From Psychrobacter piscatorii (lineage in GTDB: Bacteria > Pseudomonadota > Gammaproteobacteria > Pseudomonadales > Moraxellaceae): a stretch of DNA of 64,000 bases. The notes under the pieces are model-generated. The model was given only the letters and a program-made list of their open reading frames with translations, was not told the DNA's origin and ran no database searches. The translations under genes and the position numbers were made by a program. Below, in pieces: positions 1 to 8,119 of the stretch (position 1 is its first letter; each line of letters starts with the position of its first letter). The DNA lies in contig NZ_CAJHAR010000014.1 of the NCBI RefSeq assembly GCF_904846415.1, positions 1 to 64,000 on the forward strand. The letters are read 5' to 3'.

Positions 1-5
1 ATCAT
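1..5 (-). CDS. Start of a leftward gene cut off by the window edge
   Basis: Only the first codon and two more bases are inside the window. On the minus strand an ATG at position 5 is preceded by a Shine-Dalgarno-like AAGGA about six bases upstream and by a near-consensus sigma-70 promoter at 32-60. Together these support a real leftward gene divergent from glnD. Its product cannot be read here. In many gammaproteobacteria map (methionine aminopeptidase) neighbours glnD, so map is a guess from context only. Confidence 0.45.
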
Positions 6-31
6 CTCGATTCCTTACACATATTACACAC

Positions 32-60
32 ATTATACTATACGTACGTGTAAATTTCAA
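32..60 (-). promoter_or_regulatory. Sigma-70 type promoter for the leftward edge gene
   Basis: On the minus strand there is a -35 TTGAAA (55-60), a 17-base spacer and a perfect -10 TATAAT (32-37). It sits about 30 bases before the Shine-Dalgarno and ATG at the left edge, as expected for a leftward transcript. Confidence 0.65.
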
Positions 61-120
61 GCAAAAAATAACCCCCTTTACAGGAGGCTATTGTCAGAAT
101 TACACACTTTTAGGTACTAT

Positions 121-145
121 AAAGAACCTAGGCGGTCTTTTTTTT
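121..145 (+). terminator. Terminator-like hairpin upstream of glnD
   Basis: AAAGAACC and GGTCTTT can pair with one bulged A around a five-base loop, followed by a run of eight T. It reads as a rightward intrinsic terminator, yet no rightward gene precedes it in the window. It could end a short transcript or antisense RNA, or be chance. Confidence 0.4.
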
Positions 146-186
146 GGCCAATCATTAGCGCATATCGAGTTAGGACAGATTGAGTA

Positions 187-216
187 TTGTGCTTACTGGC
201 TTTTTGTCTTTATACT
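187..216 (+). promoter_or_regulatory. Candidate glnD promoter
   Basis: A -35-like TTGTGC (187-192), an 18-base spacer and a -10 TATACT (211-216) lie about 138 bases before the glnD start. The -10 is good and the -35 matches only at TTG. Confidence 0.35.
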
Positions 217-353
217 CTGATGAGTTAATAACTTATATCGATACATTTATTAGTACATTCTATTGGTAACTTTTATCAGCTATCAGCAAGCGAATTGCCT
301 GATGCTTTGCAGCTCAAACGTTCTATTTTTAAACTCTTAATTGGATAACACTC

Positions 354-3110
354 ATGTTTACTTGTGATGTCGCTTCTATTGATCTAACGCCCCTACCGCT
401 ACTATCAAATGATACGGCGACAGATAACTCGCTGTTGTCAGAGCAAAATACGACAGATAAAGCGCTACTCGGCATTCCTGAATGGCTGGCACAAATCAAT
501 GAGGATATCAGCCGATTACTAGAGCGTGGTACCAATATTCGTCAATTGGTCGAAGTACGTGCCTGCGCTATTGATAGCTTACTCATTGCGCTATTCAAAT
601 GGTTTGAATTAGATAAGACGGATTTGGCATTATTCGCAACGGGTGGCTATGGACGCGGTGAGCTGTCGCTTTATTCAGATATCGATATTCTGCTGTTATC
701 TCCTGACGAAATCGGCGCTGATGCCAGCAGTAAGATTGATAAATTGGTCGCATTGCTGTGGGATATCGGGCTGGAGCCTGCGCTGTCTGTACGTAGCGTC
801 AACGATGCGTTAGAAGCTGCACTTGACCATACGATAGCCAGTGCCCAGCTCGAAGCTCGATTGTTAATCGGCAACGAAGCATTGCGAGATATGCCCATCC
901 AAATCGTTAACAAGCAGTGGTCTCCTCGCGCCTTTTTTGATGTAAAAATGGAAGAGTCCAAAACTCGCTACTTACAGCACAATGCCACCGAGTATAACCT
1001 TGAGCCAAATATCAAAACGGCTCCAGGTGGTCTGCGTGACATTCATATCATCGGCTGGGTCACCAAACGCTACTTTCGAGTGGGCAAGCTCTATGACTTG
1101 GTACAACAGAACTTTTTGACCGAAAAAGAGTTTGATGAGTTAAGCTTTGCAGAAGGCTATTTATGGCAGATACGTCATTATTTACATGTATTGACAGGTC
1201 GTAATGAAAACAAGCTGTTGTTTGATTATCAGCGTGAGATTGCTCAACTAATGGGGTACGAGACCCAGCCAGATGACCAGCCCAATGCGGCCGTTGAACG
1301 CTTTATGCGTGATTACTACCGCTGCGCCATGCAAATATCAACGCTGTCTGAGATGCTGACCAACCACTATTACGAGACCATCATAGAGCCCAACTTGCCT
1401 GATGATGAGCGCCCCAAAAAGCAGCCGATCAATGCAAGATTCAACCGTGTTGGTGATCATATTGCTATAGCGCACCATCGGGTTTTCGCTCAGCATCCTG
1501 AATCTATTTTAGAGATGTTCTTATTAATGGGTCAGCATGGTATCGACAAGGTTCGTACCCATACGCTACGGGCGCTAAAAATTGCAGCACGCGGCATCGA
1601 TCAAATTTATAGGGACAACCCCGTTCATAAAGCTTTATTTTTATCTAATCTAAAAGAGCAAAACTATCTGTTCCATCGTTTGCGTACTATGAATCGCTAT
1701 GGGGTATTGGGCAACTATATTCCTGCTTTCGCGCAAGTCACTGGTCTGATGCAATATGATTTGTTCCATCGCTATACGGTGGACGCGCATACTTTATTTT
1801 TGATTCGAATTTTGCACCGCTTTACCGATCCTATGTTTTCTGAAGAGTTTCCGCTGGTCAGCGCTATCTTTCAGCGCATCGAACGCAAAGAAATTTTGGT
1901 ACTGGCCGCGATGTTTCATGATATTGCCAAAGGTCGTGGCGGCGATCATAGTGAGCTTGGTCAGACTGAATCGACGGAGTTTTGCTTATCACACGGCATG
2001 AGTTTGGCAGATGCCAATTTGGTTGGCTGGTTGACCCGCTATCATCTATTGATGTCGATTACCGCACAGAAAAAAGACATCTCAGACCCTGAGGTGGTGA
2101 CTATCTTTGCAGATCTTATTGGTAATGTGACGCACCTAAATCATCTGTATGTACTGACGGTTGCTGATATGAATGCGACCAATCCACAGCTATGGAATAG
2201 CTGGCGGGCGACGCTGATGAAACAACTATACTCGCAGACGCGGCGCATTTTGCGCGCCGATATCGATGCGCCTACCAATCGCCAAGATATGATCAGTGCC
2301 ACACGTGCGCAAGCGCTCGCGATGCTAGATAATGTCAACAACCAGCACATGAATCGCGATGAAGTATTGCGACTATGGGATGATTTGGGCGATGAGTACT
2401 TTTTGCGAGAGATTGCAGAGGATATCTTGTGGCACACCGAAGCCATCTTGAACCATCCACCGATTGGGCTTGCTTCTAATGCGGATAGTCCACCACTAGT
2501 CGTCTTGCGTGAGCATCGTGAGCTGGCACTTGATGCGGTACAGGTTTTTGTTTATACCCAAGATCAGATGAATCTGTTTGCCGTTACGATGGCGGTGTTC
2601 GATCAGATGAATCTTGATGTATTAGATGCACGTATTATTACTGCTACCCGCGACTTTGCCTTGGATTCTTATGTGCTGCTAGATCCTAGCGGTACGCTGT
2701 TGGTCGATGAAGACAGTCAGCAAGAACTTAAACAGCGCCTGATTAATGCCTTTAAAGACCCAACGGTACTAAAGCTCACCAATAAACGTATACCGCGTCA
2801 GCTCAGGCATTTCGAAGTGACTACGGTGATCAACTTTGAGTTTAATGAAGCGTCAGATCAGCACATCATGAGCTTAGAGACACTGGATCAGCCAGGACTC
2901 TTGGCTCGGGTTGGACAGATATTTTTGCAGGAGCAAATTGAGGTTCATGCGGCTCGTATTACGACCTTAGGCGAGCGCGCAGAAGATATGTTTTATATCA
3001 GTGACCAAAACGATAAGCCATTATCTGCTGAACGACTTGATGCATTAAAATCAGCATTGCTCGCCAGCCTAGCGACCAAAAGAGAAAACAACGTGGTTTA
3101 TAGCTATTAA
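354..3110 (+). CDS. glnD: Bifunctional PII uridylyltransferase/uridylyl-removing enzyme
   Basis: GlnD senses glutamine and uridylylates or deuridylylates PII protein, which sets glutamine synthetase activity and nitrogen gene expression; it is cytoplasmic. The 918-residue length is normal for the family. The nucleotidyltransferase signature GGYGRGELS with SDIDILLL is at about residues 97-115. The HD phosphohydrolase pair HD (522-523) with the following GGDHSELG supplies uridylyl removal. Two ACT domains close the protein (about 725-790 and 830-910) and would bind glutamine. The ATG at 354 has a weak GGATA upstream. dapC lies downstream on the same strand but separated by a leftward gene. Confidence 0.97.
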   Translation: MFTCDVASIDLTPLPLLSNDTATDNSLLSEQNTTDKALLGIPEWLAQINEDISRLLERGTNIRQLVEVRACAIDSLLIALFKWFELDKTDLALFATGGYGRGELSLYSDIDILLLSPDEIGADASSKIDKLVALLWDIGLEPALSVRSVNDALEAALDHTIASAQLEARLLIGNEALRDMPIQIVNKQWSPRAFFDVKMEESKTRYLQHNATEYNLEPNIKTAPGGLRDIHIIGWVTKRYFRVGKLYDLVQQNFLTEKEFDELSFAEGYLWQIRHYLHVLTGRNENKLLFDYQREIAQLMGYETQPDDQPNAAVERFMRDYYRCAMQISTLSEMLTNHYYETIIEPNLPDDERPKKQPINARFNRVGDHIAIAHHRVFAQHPESILEMFLLMGQHGIDKVRTHTLRALKIAARGIDQIYRDNPVHKALFLSNLKEQNYLFHRLRTMNRYGVLGNYIPAFAQVTGLMQYDLFHRYTVDAHTLFLIRILHRFTDPMFSEEFPLVSAIFQRIERKEILVLAAMFHDIAKGRGGDHSELGQTESTEFCLSHGMSLADANLVGWLTRYHLLMSITAQKKDISDPEVVTIFADLIGNVTHLNHLYVLTVADMNATNPQLWNSWRATLMKQLYSQTRRILRADIDAPTNRQDMISATRAQALAMLDNVNNQHMNRDEVLRLWDDLGDEYFLREIAEDILWHTEAILNHPPIGLASNADSPPLVVLREHRELALDAVQVFVYTQDQMNLFAVTMAVFDQMNLDVLDARIITATRDFALDSYVLLDPSGTLLVDEDSQQELKQRLINAFKDPTVLKLTNKRIPRQLRHFEVTTVINFEFNEASDQHIMSLETLDQPGLLARVGQIFLQEQIEVHAARITTLGERAEDMFYISDQNDKPLSAERLDALKSALLASLATKRENNVVYSY

Positions 3111-3120
3111 TTGACACTAT

Positions 3121-3148
3121 CAAGAGCACGTTTTATAACGTGCTCTTG
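3121..3148. terminator. Shared hairpin between glnD and the convergent gene
   Basis: A perfect 10-bp stem (CAAGAGCACG with its complement) surrounds an eight-base loop. It starts 10 bases after the glnD stop and overlaps the 3' end of the convergent gene, whose stop codon lies in the loop. A strong T-run is missing, so efficiency is uncertain. Confidence 0.6.
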
Positions 3149-3804
3149 TATATTATATTGTCAGCATGTTCTATCAGCTCAACATCAGCAAGATCTGGCG
3201 GTAAGATATCGACTTCAATTGGCATCTGACTTAGTATTAAGCGCCCAGCCTTGATTTCTTTTTGTAATAAGCAATGCAAGCTTGATAAATGAAACTCGCC
3301 ATTAAGATAGTCACCCAGTTGCCTTAAAGAAATGGGCGACTTGGCATGCACATCAGGATAGAGACTGTCCTCTGCGAGCACAATCATCTCATTCAGTGCT
3401 TCCTCACCTAGCAGCTCATCTTTATCTATCTCATTCTGCAACTTATTCGCTAGACGTTCTTTCGCTGCAAGAATACTGACAAAAAATATGGTCTGTAAGA
3501 TAAATAAAGCAATGTATTGCCACAAAGATAACGATAGATTCAACATATTATTCAGTAGCATCAGTGCCATGGCGACAACCACGTAACCGACCAACTGCCA
3601 TAACAACCACATGATCAAGCTATTTTCGCCATACCAAAAGATTTTCTTCTCTTGATGCTCAATCAATTGCTGCCTCGCCTGCCACCAGCACGCTTCACGT
3701 TCTTTTAGCAGCGCATATACGTTAATAGGATGCGCACCTGCATCAGGAATGTCATTATTGATATTTTTAGCGATGAAGTTATTATGATTTAGTACACTAG
3801 GCAT
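3133..3804 (-). CDS. Unknown two-helix membrane protein
   Basis: I do not recognise this 223-residue protein. It has a hydrophilic N-terminal part of about 60 residues, two hydrophobic segments (about 62-87 and 92-114) separated by only a few residues, which suggests a membrane hairpin, and a C-terminal cytoplasmic-type domain of about 110 residues rich in Glu, Asp and Leu. An AAGGA lies about nine bases before the ATG. It is transcribed alone, convergent with glnD and divergent from dapC. No catalytic motif is visible. It is probably lineage-specific to Psychrobacter-like bacteria. Confidence 0.75.
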   Translation of the reverse strand: MPSVLNHNNFIAKNINNDIPDAGAHPINVYALLKEREACWWQARQQLIEHQEKKIFWYGENSLIMWLLWQLVGYVVVAMALMLLNNMLNLSLSLWQYIALFILQTIFFVSILAAKERLANKLQNEIDKDELLGEEALNEMIVLAEDSLYPDVHAKSPISLRQLGDYLNGEFHLSSLHCLLQKEIKAGRLILSQMPIEVDILPPDLADVELIEHADNIIYKSTL

Positions 3805-4064
3805 ATCAAACTATCCTTAAAATGATCTGTCTCTGGCACTGACAGTCATCTTTTATATTGTTATAAGTTATCAGACGCGAAGCGTTCAATGCGCTTTGTA
3901 AGTACGACTGAATGGGCTATGATAAGGTCAGCCGTTCAAGCACAATAAATTCGCATTCACGTTATGAAAAGAAAAAGGCAAAAAATAAGAGGAGTACTAC
4001 ACTGCTCTAATGTAAATTTTCTTTATAACTTTATTATTAATTGTCTATTATAGTTACCACACTT

Positions 4065-5297
4065 ATGAATCACAACTTAGCGCATCTACATCCTTATCCC
4101 TTTGCCAAGATGGCAACCTTACTCGCTGACAGCAAGCCTGCCAGTGGTTACAGCGAAATCAAACTGGGTATTGGTGAGCCAAAACATGAGCCACCAGCAT
4201 TTGTACTGGACGTACTACGCGAAAACTTGGACAAAATAAGTCGTTATCCGACCACCAATGGTATGTTTGAGTTACGTCAGACGATTGCACACTGGTTAGA
4301 GAAGCGTTTTTTTCTTAGCCACGTCGATGCTAACACCCAAGTTTTGCCAGTAATGGGTACTCGCGAGGCCATTTTTAGCTTTGTACAAGCCGTCATAAAT
4401 CATGATACCGCTGATAGCGAAAGCACGTCCTCTTTAGCATCTAATGCGTCACCTCTGGTTGTCATGCCCAATCCGTTCTATCAAATATATGAAGGTGCGG
4501 CAATATTGGCACAAGCGACGCCCCACTTTGTTCCCTGTACGTTAGATAATGACTTTAAGGGGGATTATCGCGCGGTGCCAAAAGACGTTTGGGCACGCAC
4601 ACAGCTTGTATTTGTCTGTAGTCCGAATAATCCAACGGGTTCGGTTATGACTATGGAGGATTGGGAATATCTCATTCGTTTATCAGACCAATACGGTTTT
4701 GTCATTGCCAGCGACGAGTGCTATAGCGAGCTGTATTTTGATACTGCTCCGATCGGCTTACTGCAGGCTTGTGCGAATCTTGGTCGCCGTAATTTCAAAA
4801 ACTGCATCGTATTCCATTCATTATCCAAACGCTCGAACCTACCTGGTTTACGCTCTGGTTTTGTGGCGGGCGATGCCAAGATTTTGCAGGCTTATTTGCA
4901 ATATCGTACTTATCAAGGCTGTGCGATGCCGATACCGCATCAGCTTGCCTCTATCGCTGCGTGGCAAGATGAAAAGCATGTCGCACACAATCGCGCCCTT
5001 TATCAAGAAAAGTTCGCGCTATGGATGTCCGAGCTTGGCGAGTTGCTAGACTTGCGCATGCCAGAAGCTGGATTTTATTTTTGGATAAAAGTACCTGAAC
5101 CGTTCGATGGCGATGATGAAGTATTTGTCAAAGCATTATACGAGCAGGCCAATATCCATGCATTGGCAGGACGCTACTTGTCACGCGAGGTTGATGGGAA
5201 TAATCCTGGAAAAGGCTATGTCCGTGTTGCTTTGGTCGCGAGTGTCGAGGAGAGCCGCGAAGCAATCAATCGTATTCGCAAATTGCTAGCGGCATAA
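4065..5297 (+). CDS. dapC: Succinyldiaminopimelate transaminase
   Basis: This is a fold-type I PLP aminotransferase that converts N-succinyl-2-amino-6-ketopimelate to N-succinyl-LL-diaminopimelate with glutamate in lysine and peptidoglycan precursor synthesis. The protein starts MNHNLAHLHPYPF, typical of DapC. It has the cofactor-loop sequence SPNNPTGSVM, the SDECYSELYF motif, and the PLP-lysine region HSLSKRSNLPGLRSG. The length of 410 residues fits the family. I chose the ATG at 4065; a TTG at 4041 is in frame but adds an unlikely N-terminus. No clear Shine-Dalgarno precedes either start. Location after glnD agrees with a glnD-dapC neighbourhood. Confidence 0.93.
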   Translation: MNHNLAHLHPYPFAKMATLLADSKPASGYSEIKLGIGEPKHEPPAFVLDVLRENLDKISRYPTTNGMFELRQTIAHWLEKRFFLSHVDANTQVLPVMGTREAIFSFVQAVINHDTADSESTSSLASNASPLVVMPNPFYQIYEGAAILAQATPHFVPCTLDNDFKGDYRAVPKDVWARTQLVFVCSPNNPTGSVMTMEDWEYLIRLSDQYGFVIASDECYSELYFDTAPIGLLQACANLGRRNFKNCIVFHSLSKRSNLPGLRSGFVAGDAKILQAYLQYRTYQGCAMPIPHQLASIAAWQDEKHVAHNRALYQEKFALWMSELGELLDLRMPEAGFYFWIKVPEPFDGDDEVFVKALYEQANIHALAGRYLSREVDGNNPGKGYVRVALVASVEESREAINRIRKLLAA

Positions 5298-5335
5298 ATA
5301 GCCATTCAAAAATCTTTTATCTTGAGCTAATAAAA

Positions 5336-5381
5336 AAGCCTTTAATAACCACAATATAAATAGGGTTATTAGAGGCTTTTT
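5336..5381 (+). terminator. Intrinsic terminator after dapC
   Basis: A 13-bp stem with one G-U pair (GCCTTTAATAACC with GGTTATTAGAGGC) is flanked by A-run and T-run, directly downstream of dapC. Confidence 0.85.
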
Positions 5382-5439
5382 GTATGAATAGTGCTATAGT
5401 AAAGTCTCTATTGCAAAATATGCCATCAAGGATGATGCC

Positions 5440-7386
5440 ATGCCCCATCTTGACTTTACCCAGCCGCCCTTTGACGTACTGAGTCTAGCTGAACGTCAAA
5501 GCATCAGAAAAAACACGAAAATCCGTTATCTTGCTAGAGATGAGATCCTACCCGCAGCAGACTTGCAGTATCTATATGTGGTCATCAAAGGACAAATTGA
5601 GCAATCACTGAGTGGTGAATTTGTCGCCTCTTATCTGGGGAGCAACCATTCTGATGATCCAAACAATAATGACTGGTTTGATAGTCGCCGCTTACCTGAG
5701 TCGCTCATAAAAAATGGTGTGCCAGAAAGTGAGGACACGCCTATACAGCCGTACCAGTTTCGGGCCAGTGAGGAGACATTGCTGCTACAAGTCGATGGTG
5801 CCACTGTCGATAAAATCAGCGCGCAAAATCATCTAGTGCGCCAAATGCTCTCAGACAAGCTACCCGAAAGACTAAAGGCACTACGACAGCGCCGTAGCAA
5901 CAAAACTCTAGACCCTGATGGCTATACCCATCAACAAGAAGTGCAGCAAATCATGCTGCAACCTGTCATCGACGTCCATTTATTGCCAGTACATATTGTC
6001 GATGCCAATAACAGCTTGTACGAAGCCGCTCGTATCATGACCAAGGCTGGACTAAAACACGTACTGGTACGACCGCTAAACTATGTAGAAAATACACGAG
6101 ACACTGAGCAGCCAAAACTGCTGCTAGGCATTCTCACCGATACGGATATTTGCCGTGCTGTGAGTGACAGACAAGATCCCGCTATTACGCTTTGCCAAGG
6201 CTATGCTAATTTTAACCTACGTACGATCAAGGCCACTGACGAGATTGGCGATGCGTTGCTCACCATGACTCGCTATCGCATTCACAGACTGCCGGTCATT
6301 GACAGCAGTGGTGATGTCGTCGGGGTACTTGGACAAAGCGATATGCTCGCCCACATTGGTCATCACTCACAGCTTATTAGTATTCAAATCGAGCAAGCAA
6401 CTGACTTGCCGAGCCTAGATACCGCAGTCGAACTCATCGGTCGCTATATTCGTGCGCAGCATCAAAACGGTGTCAAAATCGGTAATATCAGCCGTATGGT
6501 GCAGACCCTGAATGCACAGGTATTTACCAAGTTGTGGCAACTTATCGTGCCTGATGATGTGATAAGCAATACTTGTCTCATCGTCATGGGTTCAGAGGGT
6601 CGCGGCGAGCAAATCATGCGTACCGATCAAGATAACGCGCTAATCATTCGTGATGGCTATACGCATCCGGATTTGGCGCAATTTGCCGATACCTTTAATA
6701 ATCACTTGGCAACGCTTGGCTATCCGCTGTGCGATGGCAATATCATGATGACCAATCCCATGTGGCGACAACCGCTCAAGCAGTTTACCGCGCAGATTGG
6801 CTTATGGTTTAGAAACACTGACCCCATGCATGGCATCTACTTGTCCGCCATAATGGATGGCGAATATGTCTGCGGTGATGAAACCCTACTTACACAGGTA
6901 CGTCAGCATTTAAGAATGGCTCACAGACAAGCCGATCCAATGTTTGTACGTCAGTTTGCCCGTGCAGCGCTACAGTTTGGCGATGTCAATCAGTGGTGGC
7001 AAAAGTTTGTGCCTTTGATAGGGGGTAAATCTATATCAGCAGATATTGATCTAAAAAAAGCAGGGATCTTTCCATTGGTGCATGGTATTCGTACGTTGGC
7101 ATTAGAAAATGATGTGCTCGATGTGCCTAGCAGTAAAGATCGCCTAAAAGCATTGGTACAGTCTCATGCCCTGACCCAAGAGCGCGCTGATACATTATTG
7201 GAAGCCTTGGAGTTTTTTATGGCGCAGCGTTTATCAGTCGCACTGTCAACCGATGACAAACAGGCAAGGCAAGTCGATCCAACGACACTAACGGCACTAG
7301 AACGTGACCTGCTCAAAGAATGTCTGGCCGTGGTAAAAAGTTTTAAAAATCAGCTGCGTCAACACTATCAATTAGAAATAGCATAA
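5440..7386 (+). CDS. cNMP-binding/CBS/DUF294 nucleotidyltransferase-like signalling protein
   Basis: The 648-residue protein has a degenerate cyclic-nucleotide-binding-like N-terminal domain (about 1-145), two CBS motifs (about 175-305, with GILTDTDICRAVSD and GVLGQSDMLAHI), a DUF294 nucleotidyltransferase-like domain with GSEGRGEQ (384-391) and TDQDNALI (about 395-402), and a DUF294 C-terminal helical domain. The nucleotidyltransferase core resembles the GlnD class, but its substrate is unknown. CBS pairs usually bind adenosine nucleotides, so it may sense energy state. It is followed 26 bases later by an exonuclease gene on the same strand, a pairing I recall from other Proteobacteria. The ATG at 5440 comes after AAGGATGATGCC. 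Confidence 0.88.
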   Translation: MPHLDFTQPPFDVLSLAERQSIRKNTKIRYLARDEILPAADLQYLYVVIKGQIEQSLSGEFVASYLGSNHSDDPNNNDWFDSRRLPESLIKNGVPESEDTPIQPYQFRASEETLLLQVDGATVDKISAQNHLVRQMLSDKLPERLKALRQRRSNKTLDPDGYTHQQEVQQIMLQPVIDVHLLPVHIVDANNSLYEAARIMTKAGLKHVLVRPLNYVENTRDTEQPKLLLGILTDTDICRAVSDRQDPAITLCQGYANFNLRTIKATDEIGDALLTMTRYRIHRLPVIDSSGDVVGVLGQSDMLAHIGHHSQLISIQIEQATDLPSLDTAVELIGRYIRAQHQNGVKIGNISRMVQTLNAQVFTKLWQLIVPDDVISNTCLIVMGSEGRGEQIMRTDQDNALIIRDGYTHPDLAQFADTFNNHLATLGYPLCDGNIMMTNPMWRQPLKQFTAQIGLWFRNTDPMHGIYLSAIMDGEYVCGDETLLTQVRQHLRMAHRQADPMFVRQFARAALQFGDVNQWWQKFVPLIGGKSISADIDLKKAGIFPLVHGIRTLALENDVLDVPSSKDRLKALVQSHALTQERADTLLEALEFFMAQRLSVALSTDDKQARQVDPTTLTALERDLLKECLAVVKSFKNQLRQHYQLEIA

Positions 7387-7405
7387 ATATAGAAATAGCA
7401 TAAAT
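7373..7405 (+). repeat. 17-base tandem duplication at the end of the CBS/DUF294 gene
   Basis: The 16-base string TAGAAATAGCATAAAT occurs at 7373-7388 and again at 7390-7405. It includes the last codons and stop of the upstream gene, so the second copy duplicates the stop region just before the exonuclease start. Confidence 0.85.
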
Positions 7406-7411
7406 GAATGG

Positions 7412-8026
7412 ATGACCAATATGAGCTGGTTACAGCAGTTATCTTGCGCTTGGCAAAAGACGCAGCTACAGCGTCCGGAGCTGGCCTCAATGTTCACCAC
7501 ACCATCGGCTGAGCAGTGGGTAGCGATTGACTGTGAAATGACTGGACTGAACCCCAAAAAGCACCATTTATTGTCCGTGGCAGCGATACATATTAATGGC
7601 AATACGATCGATACGGGTAATGGCATGCATCTGGTATGCAGACCGCCTGTAATGCCAAACCGCGACACGATTGTCATTCATGGTCTGCGTACCGCTGATG
7701 TCGAGCATGGCATGAGTTATGACGACATGCTGGCTCTCTTGTTACCTTTTATTGATAACCGCCCCATCGTTGGGTTCTGCACACAGCTCGACATGGCATT
7801 TTTAAATCCTTTGGTCAAACGCTATATGGGAACGATCCTGCCCAACAAAGTCATCGATGTGCGTCAATTATACAGTCGACGTATGGGCGACCGTACGCAA
7901 GGTATCCCCAATCAAACGCAGCATTTGAATAATATTTTGGCGCATTATGATATTCCTGAGCTAGGCGCGCATGATGCTTATAATGACGCGATTATGACGG
8001 CGATGGCGTTTTTGCATGTACGCTAG
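7412..8026 (+). CDS. DEDDh-family 3'-5' exonuclease (DNA polymerase III epsilon-like)
   Basis: The 204-residue protein carries the exonuclease motifs of the DnaQ superfamily: DCEMTG with Asp40 and Glu42, the middle motif around CTQLDMAFL, and the C-terminal HDAYNDA that gives the His and Asp of the DEDDh class. It should remove nucleotides from 3' ends of DNA or RNA. It is much shorter than a replicative epsilon subunit and lacks the polymerase-binding tail, so it is probably an accessory exonuclease. It appears co-transcribed with the preceding CBS/DUF294 gene. An ATG at 7421 is an alternative start. Confidence 0.88.
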   Translation: MTNMSWLQQLSCAWQKTQLQRPELASMFTTPSAEQWVAIDCEMTGLNPKKHHLLSVAAIHINGNTIDTGNGMHLVCRPPVMPNRDTIVIHGLRTADVEHGMSYDDMLALLLPFIDNRPIVGFCTQLDMAFLNPLVKRYMGTILPNKVIDVRQLYSRRMGDRTQGIPNQTQHLNNILAHYDIPELGAHDAYNDAIMTAMAFLHVR

Positions 8027-8119
8027 CCTTTATCATTGACGATAAAATTGAGCTTTTGAGAGCATGTGCGAAAACAGCAACTCATGTTACTATAGGCAGT
8101 TTTTGCCACCTGATGAAAG

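Noticed and set aside
3987-4015. AAGAGGAG followed by ATG-TAA upstream of dapC
   Set aside because: The spacing between the Shine-Dalgarno and the ATG is 15 bases, and a start directly followed by stop is likely chance.
4041-4064. Upstream TTG start for dapC
   Set aside because: The ATG at 4065 gives the family-typical N-terminus; the extension has no similarity.
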